DNA of 64,000 bases from the NCBI GenBank assembly GCA_013042995.1, contig JABDPB010000084.1, forward strand, positions 1-64,000. The letters run 5' to 3'. Numbering within the stretch: position 1 is the stretch's first letter; the number at the start of each line of letters is the position of its first letter. A model generated the notes under the pieces. It had not been told where the DNA came from and ran no database searches. It saw only the letters and a list, made by a program, of their open reading frames with translations. Positions 54,673-63,832 of this stretch are shown piece by piece. The DNA is from Ignavibacteriaceae bacterium. GTDB taxonomy: Bacteria > Bacteroidota > Ignavibacteria > Ignavibacteriales > Ignavibacteriaceae. A program made the translations under genes and the position numbers.

Positions 54673-55158
54673 ATGGCAGAGCCAATTGAAAAAGTATCAA
54701 TCATTGTATCACGTGGTTCGCTTGAAGGAGTCTATCCAGGATTGATTATGGCTAACGGAGCAAGAATGGAGGGTATTGAGGCAACTTTGTTCTTCACTTT
54801 TTTCGGACTGGATGCAATTATAGATAATCGTATGGACAATCTTAGTGTGGCAACCGTTGGTAATTCTGCAATGCGAATGCCTGGAGGATTAAAGATGCCA
54901 ACCTTTTTGGGTGCAATTCCCGGGATGTCAAAGTTTGCAACAGTTATGATGAAAAAAGAAATGGAAAAAATAGACATTCCTCCAGTTCGTGAATTTGTTG
55001 AACTTATTCATGATTCAGGTGGTGAGTTGTACGCATGCAAAGCAACTGTTGATATGTTTCACTTAAATAAAAAAGATTTCTGCCCTCAGGTTTCAGAAAT
55101 TATTTCCGTTGGGGAATTTTATGAAAAATCTGCAGGTGCAAAAATAATTTTCACTTAG
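54673..55158 (+). CDS. DsrE/DsrE2-family sulfurtransferase
   Basis: 161 residues. The N-terminal strand EKVSIIVSRGSLEGVYPGLIMANGARMEGIEATLFFTFFGLDAI matches the DsrE-like fold. The conserved Cys122 in LYACKATVDMF is the probable persulfide-carrying residue, and Cys137 a second candidate. It is expected to move sulfane sulfur between SQR and TusE-like proteins. It is preceded by GGGG-rich RBS and lies 18 bp after tusE. Confidence 0.83.
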   Translation: MAEPIEKVSIIVSRGSLEGVYPGLIMANGARMEGIEATLFFTFFGLDAIIDNRMDNLSVATVGNSAMRMPGGLKMPTFLGAIPGMSKFATVMMKKEMEKIDIPPVREFVELIHDSGGELYACKATVDMFHLNKKDFCPQVSEIISVGEFYEKSAGAKIIFT

Positions 55159-55216
55159 AAAATCCTCAAATTAAAATTTAATTAACTATACTCTAATTAT
55201 TATAGGGGTCACTATA

Positions 55217-56539
55217 ATGGTTCGTCAAAATATTAAGATTGCAGTATTAACTTTAACTGCAACTGTTTTTTTAACAATTAACCTTTTTGCAACTGATGGT
55301 TACTTCAGACATGGCTATGGGATAAAGTATTCTGCATTAGCTGGTTCTGGTGTTGCAGTTCCGCTGAGTTCGCTTGGCGCAATTACAAATCCTGCGGGGT
55401 TAGCATTCGTTCCGACTCAGTATAATTTTAACATTGCATTCTTTAGTCCAATGCGAGAATATACTGTAACTGGAAATCCATCCGATCCAAATCAATTTCC
55501 AGGTACATTCGGATTGCAACCAGGAACAATAGAAAGCGAGACAAAATTATTTGTATTTCCAACTCTTGGAGCAAACTGGAAAATAAATCCAACAATGGCT
55601 GTTGGACTTGTTGTATACGGAAATGGCGGAATGAATACTGATTATCCAACACAAACATTCTATGATCCAAATTCACCGAGTACCGGTGTGAACTTAGAAC
55701 AATTGTTTGTTGGTGCTACGTATGCCATTGAATTTATAAAAGATCATTCACTTGGTGTTACTGCTTTATTTGCATGGCAGAAGTTTCGTGCAAAAGGTCT
55801 TGCTTCTTTCTCTGCTTTCTCAAGTGATCCGGCAAACCTAACTGGAAATAGTAATAGTATTTCTACAGGTTTTGGTGGAAAAGTTGGTTACCAGGGGCAG
55901 TTCGGAAATATTATAAGATTAGGTGCATCATTTCAAACGAAAATGTATATGAGTGAATTTGATAGATACAAAGGTTTATTTGCTGAAATGGGAGGTTTTG
56001 ATATTCCCGCAAATTGGCAAGCTGGAATTGCTGTGATGCCCAATAAAGAACTTACACTAATGCTGGATGTACAACAGATTCTTTACAGCGGGGTTAAATC
56101 TATTGCCAATCCTATGGATCTAGTTAACAACTCGCCTAGTCTTCCAAACGGAACTCCTAATCCTAACTTTCAACCTTTAGGAACGAATGAAGGATGGGGT
56201 TTTGGTTGGGAAGATATGACAATTGTTAAGTTTGGAGCAATGTATGAATTGCCACAAAACTGGACTTTGTATGGTGGTTATTCTTATGGCAAACAACCAA
56301 TTCCCGAAGCTGAAGTGTTATTTAATATTTTAGCTCCAGGAACAGTTGAACATCACATCACACTTGGTTTATCTAAAATGTTCTGCAACTCTCAAGAAGT
56401 AATGATTGCACTTATGTATGCACCAGCAGGAAATGTAAAAGGCAATAATCCCTTAGATCCTCCAAGCCAGCAAACAATTGAACTTCAAATGAGTCAATTT
56501 CAAGTAGAAGTTGGATACGCTTTCAGTTTAGTTCAATAA
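55217..56539 (+). CDS. FadL/OMPP1/TodX-family outer-membrane transport protein
   Basis: 440 residues, signal peptide (about 1-24) and then the FadL hallmark GYFRHGYGIKYSALAGSGVAVPL with NPAGLAFV. The remaining strands end in FQVEVGYAFSLVQ, as in a 14-stranded barrel. FadL channels pass hydrophobic molecules across the outer membrane. In this sulfur-handling operon the cargo might be hydrophobic sulfur compounds, but that is inference. A strong terminator follows. Confidence 0.9.
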   Translation: MVRQNIKIAVLTLTATVFLTINLFATDGYFRHGYGIKYSALAGSGVAVPLSSLGAITNPAGLAFVPTQYNFNIAFFSPMREYTVTGNPSDPNQFPGTFGLQPGTIESETKLFVFPTLGANWKINPTMAVGLVVYGNGGMNTDYPTQTFYDPNSPSTGVNLEQLFVGATYAIEFIKDHSLGVTALFAWQKFRAKGLASFSAFSSDPANLTGNSNSISTGFGGKVGYQGQFGNIIRLGASFQTKMYMSEFDRYKGLFAEMGGFDIPANWQAGIAVMPNKELTLMLDVQQILYSGVKSIANPMDLVNNSPSLPNGTPNPNFQPLGTNEGWGFGWEDMTIVKFGAMYELPQNWTLYGGYSYGKQPIPEAEVLFNILAPGTVEHHITLGLSKMFCNSQEVMIALMYAPAGNVKGNNPLDPPSQQTIELQMSQFQVEVGYAFSLVQ

Positions 56540-56554
56540 AAAATAAATTAACTC

Positions 56555-56582
56555 AGGGCATCGTTGCAGATGCCCTTTTTTT
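56555..56582 (+). terminator. Intrinsic terminator after the FadL-like gene
   Basis: AGGGCATC and GATGCCCT form an 8-bp stem with a 6-nt loop, followed by a run of T. It closes the MerR-to-FadL operon and separates it from the next gene. Confidence 0.88.
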
Positions 56583-56607
56583 ATGAAGTAAATACAATAA
56601 AAAGGGA

Positions 56608-57705
56608 ATGAATATGTATCGCTTAACAATTTCAATAACATTGCTACTTCTTAGTTTTGTTATTTATGCCGACGATGTTGAACATGGTATGTATATGCTC
56701 ACAGTGAAAAATGCAAAAGGTGATTTTAATCAAATTAACTCATTTGTTGTTAAATCAATTGAATCATCAGGATTTAGAATACTTGCTGACCGTGATGTAT
56801 CAACTCCAGATAACGTTAGGGAAGAGGGTGAGGATCTTTGCGGTTACAAAGGAAAACTAATCGTTTTTACAAATGATGACTATATAAATATGCTTACTTC
56901 CTTTGGAAACAAGTATTTAGTTGCTTCCTTTTTACGAATAGGAATTCACGAAACAAACGAGGGTATTCAGATCATAATTGCTGATCCTGAAACAATTAAT
57001 AGAATTATTTTTAATGATTTAGATGACGAAAATTATGAAAAGGCAGTCATGAAAACCTTGCCATTTAAGTCTAAAATTATTACTACCCTTCATTCGTTAA
57101 AATTGGGAACAAACGTCGAGGAAATCCGTGATCCTAAAAGGAGTACTGAAGATCTGCGGGAGGCATCTAGAGATATGTTCATGATGGTTGGACCGATGAC
57201 TTTTTTTGATGATGAAGATCAGTTCCCAAAAATTTATTCTCAGAAAAATGAAAATGGTAGTCAAGGACTTGAAAATTTAAAACAAAAAATGTTCAAGAAT
57301 ATAGAAAATTTTCAACCGACTGAAGATGATACAGAATATCGCTGGACAAAAGAACCAAAAGAAGATTTGAAGTGGAAAGTAGTTGGTAAAGTTATTTCAC
57401 CTGATAAAAAAGCAATTATGTTCGGATTGACACGTAACCGGACGGAAGCAGTTTCATTCTATATTGTAGGTGATGAAACTGAAGAAAATAAATGTCCAGG
57501 GCTCGATCATTTAACTGCATATCCGATTGAAGTTTTATTGATGATTGATGATGGAGAAGATGTAGTTTATACTCCGAGAGAAATGTTCAGAATGGATATG
57601 TATTTCTGGGATGCAGGTATGGGTGCGTTTATGAACCATATGAGTATGCCGGACATTCTCGATGAGTCTATTTACAAAGCTCTGTTTGCAAAAGAAAAAG
57701 ATTAA
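56608..57705 (+). CDS. Secreted DUF302-like protein of unknown function
   Basis: 365 residues with a signal peptide (about 1-21). The first half has a DUF302-like pattern: FVVKSIESSGFRILADRDVS near the start and FRIGIHE-like ASFLRIGIHE...IIIADPETINRIIF. The second half, after a linker rich in Glu/Asn, is a beta-rich domain (WKVVGKVISPDKKAIMFGL, YPIEVLLMIDDGEDVVYTPREMFRMDMYFWDAGMGAFMNHMSMP). It has its own promoter region after the FadL terminator. DUF302 proteins are often found in sulfur-oxidation loci. Confidence 0.7.
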   Translation: MNMYRLTISITLLLLSFVIYADDVEHGMYMLTVKNAKGDFNQINSFVVKSIESSGFRILADRDVSTPDNVREEGEDLCGYKGKLIVFTNDDYINMLTSFGNKYLVASFLRIGIHETNEGIQIIIADPETINRIIFNDLDDENYEKAVMKTLPFKSKIITTLHSLKLGTNVEEIRDPKRSTEDLREASRDMFMMVGPMTFFDDEDQFPKIYSQKNENGSQGLENLKQKMFKNIENFQPTEDDTEYRWTKEPKEDLKWKVVGKVISPDKKAIMFGLTRNRTEAVSFYIVGDETEENKCPGLDHLTAYPIEVLLMIDDGEDVVYTPREMFRMDMYFWDAGMGAFMNHMSMPDILDESIYKALFAKEKD

Positions 57706-57724
57706 ATGTGTTTTAACTAATCTC

Positions 57725-57767
57725 TTAAAAGGTCTGTCCTCCTAAAAGATTGACCTTTTAAGTTTTT
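57725..57767 (+). terminator. Intrinsic terminator
   Basis: TTAAAAGGTC and GACCTTTTAA form a 10-bp stem around a 17-nt loop and are followed by GTTTTTATC, about 20 bp after the stop of the DUF302-like gene. Confidence 0.65.
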
Positions 57768-57813
57768 ATCCTTCCATTCATTTTCCAATATTTGTTAGAA
57801 TAATTTTCATTTG

Positions 57814-58869
57814 ATGAGCATTTCTCTGCAAAACAATTTATTACAATCCAATAAAACTGATGACAGCACCAGGTTATTAAAAATAACTGCTCTCTGGGCT
57901 TTCAGCGAATCTGCTTTTGGTGGAATTTTACACGCACTCACTATTCCGCTTCGAGGATTATTTATTTCTTCAGCCGCAGTCCTTTTCATTTCATTGATTG
58001 CTCTGTTTTCCAAAAACAGTAAAGATATTTTAAAGTCAACTTTAATTGTAATTCTTATTAAAGCTGGAGTTAGTCCATACTCCCCTCTTGCCGCTTATCT
58101 TGCTGTTACACTACAGGGTGTTTTGGGATATTTATTATTCTCCACAAAGAAGTTTTATAAAATATCTTCTCTTCTGCTAGGATTATTAGTTTTATTTTTT
58201 TCCGGAATGCAGAAGATAGTTATCCTTACAATTCTATTTGGAAATACACTGTGGGAATCGCTGGATATTTTTATTAAACAGGTATCAATTGAAATATTTA
58301 ATATTCATCATCCTGAGATTAACTACGGGTATGTAATTATTGGAACTTACGTTATGCTACATCTTGTTGCAGGATTATTTATAGGAATTTATGCAGGAAA
58401 GCTTCCGCAAAAAATAAGTTATTATAAAAACCATTTTCTATCCTTTATAGATACCGAGAATGGTGAAGATATTCCCAAAAAGGAAAAAAGGAAAAAGAAA
58501 GGCTGGTTTTTACGACCTACTGGAGTATTTGTAATAGCCTTGTCAATCGGAGTTATTATTCTTTCTTATTTATCACCTGAACTAAAAGATAGTGTAGCGC
58601 TGTCGGTTGTAATTATGCTTGTCAGATCGCTGGTTATTACCTTTGTATGGTTGGTGATAGTTGCCCCGATTGTAAAAAAGATCTTTCAGAAATTTCTTGT
58701 AAAGAGAAAGTCAAAGTATTCTAAAGACTTTGAAGAAATTATATCAATGTTTCCAGAGTTTAAAGAAATTGTTAATTACTGCTGGAAACATTCTAGCAAT
58801 AGAAAAGGAGTAAAAAGAATTCGCTATTTCCTGTCGACATCTTTTTATTATTTATTGTTGAGTAAATAG
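57814..58869 (+). CDS. Multi-pass membrane protein of unknown function
   Basis: 351 residues counted from the ATG at 57814; a TTG three bases earlier is a less likely start. The N-terminal half has about five to six membrane helices (TALWAFSESAFGGILHALTIPLRGLFISSAAVLF, AAYLAVTLQGVLGYLLF), in a pattern resembling small ECF-type or CbiM-like membrane components. A basic loop (KKEKRKKK) precedes two more helices and a soluble C-terminal end. The substrate is unknown, and the ECF likeness is a suggestion. Confidence 0.65.
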   Translation: MSISLQNNLLQSNKTDDSTRLLKITALWAFSESAFGGILHALTIPLRGLFISSAAVLFISLIALFSKNSKDILKSTLIVILIKAGVSPYSPLAAYLAVTLQGVLGYLLFSTKKFYKISSLLLGLLVLFFSGMQKIVILTILFGNTLWESLDIFIKQVSIEIFNIHHPEINYGYVIIGTYVMLHLVAGLFIGIYAGKLPQKISYYKNHFLSFIDTENGEDIPKKEKRKKKGWFLRPTGVFVIALSIGVIILSYLSPELKDSVALSVVIMLVRSLVITFVWLVIVAPIVKKIFQKFLVKRKSKYSKDFEEIISMFPEFKEIVNYCWKHSSNRKGVKRIRYFLSTSFYYLLLSK

Positions 58870-58981
58870 CCGAATCCCTTTCACTGTACTATAGATTTTG
58901 TGAATCTTATTTTTATACTCATCATCAAATCCAACAAATAAAATAATAATTATACGCATTATACCTTTTTATACTAAACCT

Positions 58982-59791
58982 ATGAATTACGAAGTAAAAG
59001 ATTTTCAAAAAGAAGTAATCGAAAAAAGTTATGATAAACCTGTGCTAGTTGATTTTTGGGCTGAGTGGTGTGCTCCGTGCAAAATGCTAGGGCCGGTTAT
59101 CGAAAAACTTGCTGAAGAAAACAAGAATGATTGGGAACTGGTAAAAGTAGATACTGAAACTAACCAGGAGACAGCTGCAAATTATGGTGTGAGAGGAATT
59201 CCAAATGTAAAACTTTTTAGAAATGGTGAAGTGATAAACGAATTCACAGGGGCATTGCCTGAACCAGCAATCATAGAATGGTTAAAAAAATCCATACCAA
59301 GCAAATTTGCAGACCAGATTGAGCACGCCACAGTACTTTTGGAAAAAGGAAATACAACCGATGCAAAAATTATTTTGGAGGACGTGCAAAAGGGAGATAT
59401 AAACAACAACGATGTTAAAATTTTACTTGCTAAAATATTGTTTTTTGAAGATCAGAAAGAAGCATCGAGACTCATTGAAAATGCAGATGGAAATCTGGAC
59501 AACATTGAACTCACACAAGCTATGAGCACACTAGCAGAATTATTAAATCGTGATATAAGTTTATTTCCTGAATCTGACGTTAAACAAGAATACAGATCGG
59601 CAATAGAAGATATCAGGAGTCAAAATTTCGATTCAGCATTACAAAAATTCATTAATGTTATTAGAAAAGATAGGAATTACGATGACGATGGTGCACGGAA
59701 AGCCTGTATTGCAATTTTCAAATTTTTAGGTGAGAACAATCAAATCACGTTAAAGAACCGAAGAGATTTTGGAAGTGCGTTAAATGTATAG
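58982..59791 (+). CDS. Thioredoxin-domain protein with TPR-like C-terminus
   Basis: 269 residues. A thioredoxin fold (about 1-108) with the active site WCAPC (Cys30, Cys33) and cis-Pro (RGIPNVKLFRNG). The rest is helical, in a TPR-like arrangement as in YbbN/CnoX chaperedoxins. Unlike E. coli YbbN, the active-site pair is complete, so it should be redox-active. Its stop is 8 bp from the convergent acetoacetyl-CoA synthetase stop. Confidence 0.85.
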   Translation: MNYEVKDFQKEVIEKSYDKPVLVDFWAEWCAPCKMLGPVIEKLAEENKNDWELVKVDTETNQETAANYGVRGIPNVKLFRNGEVINEFTGALPEPAIIEWLKKSIPSKFADQIEHATVLLEKGNTTDAKIILEDVQKGDINNNDVKILLAKILFFEDQKEASRLIENADGNLDNIELTQAMSTLAELLNRDISLFPESDVKQEYRSAIEDIRSQNFDSALQKFINVIRKDRNYDDDGARKACIAIFKFLGENNQITLKNRRDFGSALNV

Positions 59792-59799
59792 AACTATTT

Positions 59800-61770
59800 T
59801 TAATTAAATTGATAAAATTCCGCAAGAGAATTCGGATTGGCAAGAGCATCTTTATTCTCAACGTTTTCACCATTTAAGATTTTTGATACAGCTATTTCAA
59901 CTTTTTTACCACTGATAGTTCTTGGTATTTCTTTCACTTTGTAAATTTCTGATGGAACATGTCTTGGCGTAGCTTTTTTTTTCAGGTCCATTTTGATTTT
60001 ATCTATAAGTGCTTTATTTAACTTTAATCTTTGTTTAAGAACAACAAATAAAATTATCTTTTCATCACCGTTGAACTTCTTACCTACAACAATACTGTCA
60101 GCAACTTCATCCAACTCTTCAACAATCCGATAAATTTCAGCGGTGCCGATACGAACACCACCAGGATTTAAAGTTGAGTCAGATCTTCCGTATACAATTA
60201 TTCCTCCATTCGGCTTTATTTTAATATAATCGCCGTGACTCCATACTCCTGTGAACTTTTCAAAATACGCTTTTTGATATTTTTTCCCATCTTTATCATC
60301 CCAAAAATAGATGGGCATTGAAGGAAAAGGTTCTGTGCAGACTAATTCACCTTTTTCATTAAATACTGATTGCCCTTTTTCACTAAAAGCCTTTACACTC
60401 ATTCCAAGTCCTGCACATTGTATTTCTCCGGGATAAACCGGCAATGTTGGATTGCCAAGCATAAAACAGGAGACTATGTCTGTACCGCCGGAGATTGAGG
60501 ATAATTGTAAATCAGACTTTATATTTTTATAAACCCAATTAAAAGTATCTTTGGGTAATGGAGAACCGGTAGAAAGAATTGCTCTTAATGAACTAAGATC
60601 GAACTTATCTTTTGGGGAATAATTTTTCTTAATAAAAAATGATAGATATTTTGGAGAAGTACCAAAAACAGATATCCGATTCTTTTCATTTTTCTTCCAC
60701 AATACATCATTGTCTGGATAAACAGGATTTCCATCATATAGAAATACAGTTGCTCCCACCTGAAGAGAACTGACCAGCCAATTCCACATCATCCATCCAC
60801 AGGTGGTATAATACGTAATAATATCATTTCGTTTTAAATCTGTATGAAGTGCATGTTCCTTAAAATGCTGCAGCAAAGTTCCACCAGCACCGTGCACCAT
60901 ACATTTAGGAAGTCCGGTTGTTCCTGACGAATACATTATATAAACTGGGTGATTGAAAGGCAACTGTTCAAACGATATTATATTTGAGTTAAAGTCTAAT
61001 AACTCATTAAAATATAAATATTTAGAATTAGATAGATTAAATATATTCTTGCTTATACTATTCTGTGCTAATTCCTGATAATGTGGAATTAGAATAACTC
61101 GTTGAATGTCTGCAATTTGAGATACAATTTTTTCAACTTTTTCTCGACAGTTTATATGCTTTCCATTGTATTGATATTCTTCAATCGCAAATAAGACTTT
61201 CGGTTCAACTTGTCCAAAACGATCTAGCACACCCTGTATTCCAAAATCTGGGGAGCACGATGTCCATACTGCTCCAATACTCGTAGCTGCAAGCATTGCA
61301 ATTATAGCTTCAGGTATATTAGTTACAAATCCAGCAACTCGATCACCTTTTTTCACACCAAGTTCCTTAAGCCCTGAACTACAAGCGGAAACAAGATTGT
61401 AAAATTCCTTATAAGACAATTGAACATCGGTTTTATCTTCCCTGCTGGAAATTATTGCTATTTTATCATCTCTATATCTCAAAAGATTTTCAGCAAAATT
61501 AAGTTTTGAGCCTTCAAACCATTTAGCACCGGGCATTATTCTTTTATCAAGAACCTTGAGGTACGGATTAGAATGAATTAATCCACTATACTTCCAAATC
61601 GATTCCCAAAAGGTTTCAATTTCTGTAACACTCCAATTATGCAATTCAGAGTAAGTTGAAAAAGAAAGATTATATTCTTTCTTTAGGAACTTTTTAAATT
61701 TTGAAAGGTTAGATTTTTTTATTTGTGCTTCAGAAGGAATCCAGAGTGGTTTTTCGATTTTTTCTTTCAT
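59800..61770 (-). CDS. Acetoacetyl-CoA synthetase
   Basis: 656 residues, a member of the acyl-CoA synthetase superfamily converting acetoacetate to acetoacetyl-CoA. N-terminal PLWIPSEAQIKKSN, ATP-binding YSSGTTGLPKCMVHG, GTAEIYRIVEELDEV and the C-terminal YGRSDSTLNPGGVRIG are typical of this family, and length fits. It lies in the homogentisate cluster, whose final step yields acetoacetate, so the substrate assignment is well supported by context. The start has no strong Shine-Dalgarno and the U-tract of a terminator-like hairpin abuts the ATG. Confidence 0.88.
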   Translation of the reverse strand: MKEKIEKPLWIPSEAQIKKSNLSKFKKFLKKEYNLSFSTYSELHNWSVTEIETFWESIWKYSGLIHSNPYLKVLDKRIMPGAKWFEGSKLNFAENLLRYRDDKIAIISSREDKTDVQLSYKEFYNLVSACSSGLKELGVKKGDRVAGFVTNIPEAIIAMLAATSIGAVWTSCSPDFGIQGVLDRFGQVEPKVLFAIEEYQYNGKHINCREKVEKIVSQIADIQRVILIPHYQELAQNSISKNIFNLSNSKYLYFNELLDFNSNIISFEQLPFNHPVYIMYSSGTTGLPKCMVHGAGGTLLQHFKEHALHTDLKRNDIITYYTTCGWMMWNWLVSSLQVGATVFLYDGNPVYPDNDVLWKKNEKNRISVFGTSPKYLSFFIKKNYSPKDKFDLSSLRAILSTGSPLPKDTFNWVYKNIKSDLQLSSISGGTDIVSCFMLGNPTLPVYPGEIQCAGLGMSVKAFSEKGQSVFNEKGELVCTEPFPSMPIYFWDDKDGKKYQKAYFEKFTGVWSHGDYIKIKPNGGIIVYGRSDSTLNPGGVRIGTAEIYRIVEELDEVADSIVVGKKFNGDEKIILFVVLKQRLKLNKALIDKIKMDLKKKATPRHVPSEIYKVKEIPRTISGKKVEIAVSKILNGENVENKDALANPNSLAEFYQFN

Positions 61771-61772
61771 AA

Positions 61773-61797
61773 TAAAAAACTCACTGTTTAAGTGAGT
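61773..61797 (-). terminator. Terminator-like hairpin abutting the acetoacetyl-CoA synthetase start
   Basis: ACTCACT and AGTGAGT form a 7-bp stem with a 5-nt loop, and on the minus strand TTTTTTATT follows directly, ending at the ATG. It may end the flavin-reductase transcript or act as an attenuator for the synthetase gene. Confidence 0.6.
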
Positions 61798-61826
61798 CTG
61801 TCAAATAATTAAATTTCGATAATTAA

Positions 61827-62786
61827 CTAAACCATTTTTACGTACAAAGCTGCATTCCAGGCATAGTTCATATCGTTATTTAGCAGCGCACATTTAGCAG
61901 CAAGTTCTAAATTTCTCTTTTCATTGTCATTTATTTTTACTGCAGCTTTAAGCATCTTTTTATATTCGTTCAATCGCTGATAGCGTAAAAAAGCTTCAAT
62001 ATTATTTTCGAAGTTATCCTGTTTCTCATCTATTACTTTTTGAATAAACTCTTTTACACTTTTATCATCCGGAAATGATTCGGAATTTCCAAACTTTCCG
62101 AGATCATTTGCTGAATAAATCTCAGATTCTCTAATATGTTTAGGGATTTGATCGTATCCAATACATTTTTTACCAATCGGTTTTTCAACTTCAAAAACTC
62201 CATTTCCCGCACGCGAATAAAAATTACCAGACATTCGGGCAACCAAATCAATTTTTAAAGGATCAATTACTCCATTGGTAAACAAATCATCAGCTACATG
62301 AAATTTTAATACTTCACAAATTGCCAGGTTTGCTGCTGCTCCACCATCACCATAACTTTTCATTTCAATTAATTTACATTCTATTTGAAAAGGAGATTCT
62401 TTCACGCGCTTCGGTTTAACCAAATCAGAATCAATTGGGGTTAAGCCTGATTTTACAAATTCATCAACATCAGTTGCATACTCTGCTGAAGCAAGACTGA
62501 TCTGCTCCACCATTGAATGAGTTACTGCTTGAATAACACATTCTTTCGTATCAATTAAATTGTTGTACGTATCTTTAAATGTTGCATCCCTTCCTCGGCG
62601 TGAAGGTGAAAATGCAACAACAGGTGGATTAGCTCCAAAAGCATTAAAAAAAGAATATGGTGATAAATTGTTTATTCCATCTTTTGAGATTGTTGATGCA
62701 AGCGCAATTGGTCGGGGTGCAACGCCGCCTAATAAAAGTTTGTGCACTTCCGGAATTGATAAATCCTTAGGTTCGTAGTGAAGCAT
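61827..62786 (-). CDS. Flavin-reductase-family (FMN split-barrel) protein
   Basis: 319 residues. The N-terminal domain (about 1-200) is a flavin-reductase-like split barrel: LGGVAPRPIALASTISKDGINNLSPYSFFNAFGANPPVVAFSPSR, with KDTYNNL and CVIQAVTH following. The C-terminal domain (about 220-319) is helical and unassigned. It lies 2 bp before the fumarylacetoacetase-like gene in this cluster, where such proteins are frequently found, but the reaction it carries out is not established. Confidence 0.82.
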   Translation of the reverse strand: MLHYEPKDLSIPEVHKLLLGGVAPRPIALASTISKDGINNLSPYSFFNAFGANPPVVAFSPSRRGRDATFKDTYNNLIDTKECVIQAVTHSMVEQISLASAEYATDVDEFVKSGLTPIDSDLVKPKRVKESPFQIECKLIEMKSYGDGGAAANLAICEVLKFHVADDLFTNGVIDPLKIDLVARMSGNFYSRAGNGVFEVEKPIGKKCIGYDQIPKHIRESEIYSANDLGKFGNSESFPDDKSVKEFIQKVIDEKQDNFENNIEAFLRYQRLNEYKKMLKAAVKINDNEKRNLELAAKCALLNNDMNYAWNAALYVKMV

Positions 62787-62788
62787 TT

Positions 62789-63808
62789 TTATACGTTCTT
62801 CTTTTTTTCTAATATTGACCGGTCTTTTTTTCTTTTTACTATTGAATTTTTTAGAACACCGAGACCGGATATTTCAAGTTCAATTGTGTCACCATCTTGT
62901 AACCAGATTGGGGTAAATTCTTCTCCCTTTTCTTTTGCTTCCAATGCCCAGGTTCCGTTTAGTTCAAGATAGCATCCTGTGCCCACTGTTCCCGAGCCAA
63001 TAACATCACCCGGGAATAATCTAACTCCGTAGGAAGCACGCTCTATTATTTCTGCAAAAGTCCAGTTCATATCCTTCATATTACCATCAGAAATTAATTT
63101 CCCGTTGTGCTTTGCAGTCATTCGCAAATCGTACTTGTTCCCAAAATCAGTACTAATTTTATTTTGCTCCAGCTCATCCGGTGTTACCAGCCAGGGACCA
63201 ATTGATGTTGCAAAATCTTTCCCCTTCGCCGGACCAAGATTAAGTTTCATTTCTTCCATTTGCAATAATCGGGCAGAAAGATCATTCATGATCGTGTAAC
63301 CGGCAATGAATTCATCAGCTTCTGCTGCAGAAATATTTCTTCCCTCTTTGCCAATCACTATTGCAGCTTCAAGTTCAAAATCAAGTTTTTGAAGATGGTC
63401 TGATTCAACTCTTATCTCCCCTTCTCCAAAAATTGCATTGTGGTTTGTAAAATAAAAAACCGAATATTGGTCGAATTCAGGAATCATTTCAACACCACGG
63501 TTTCTTCTGGCTGTAGCAACATGCTGTCTGAATGCATAGCCGTCTCTGCAGGATGGTGGATTAGGAATCGGTGCAAGTAATTTTGAATTTTCATCATCAA
63601 CAAAAGAAGTGATTTTACCCTCTTTTATTGCTTCTTGAACTTTGTTTACGTTTCCCAACATTTCCTTTCCACCGCGTAATAATCTTCTCATACGTCGAGG
63701 AATATTCAATCCTAAACCTGCGGCACATTCCTTTAAATCATAAATCTTTCCTTCTATAATTATTCCGGTTCTGGCTTTTTTCTTAGTAGTGTATGATACA
63801 AGTTTCAT
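62789..63808 (-). CDS. Fumarylacetoacetate hydrolase-family protein
   Basis: 339 residues. It probably cleaves fumarylacetoacetate to fumarate and acetoacetate, the last step of homogentisate catabolism. The metal-binding acidic cluster is visible (FELEAAIVIGKEG and NDLSAR), along with KGKDFATSIGPWLVTPDEL and the glycine-rich GSGTVGTGCYLELNG. The neighbouring homogentisate dioxygenase supports the specific assignment. It is 24 bp downstream of that gene on the minus strand. Confidence 0.87.
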   Translation of the reverse strand: MKLVSYTTKKKARTGIIIEGKIYDLKECAAGLGLNIPRRMRRLLRGGKEMLGNVNKVQEAIKEGKITSFVDDENSKLLAPIPNPPSCRDGYAFRQHVATARRNRGVEMIPEFDQYSVFYFTNHNAIFGEGEIRVESDHLQKLDFELEAAIVIGKEGRNISAAEADEFIAGYTIMNDLSARLLQMEEMKLNLGPAKGKDFATSIGPWLVTPDELEQNKISTDFGNKYDLRMTAKHNGKLISDGNMKDMNWTFAEIIERASYGVRLFPGDVIGSGTVGTGCYLELNGTWALEAKEKGEEFTPIWLQDGDTIELEISGLGVLKNSIVKRKKDRSILEKKKNV

Positions 63809-63832
63809 TCTATGCTTTTCTTTAGTGATTAA

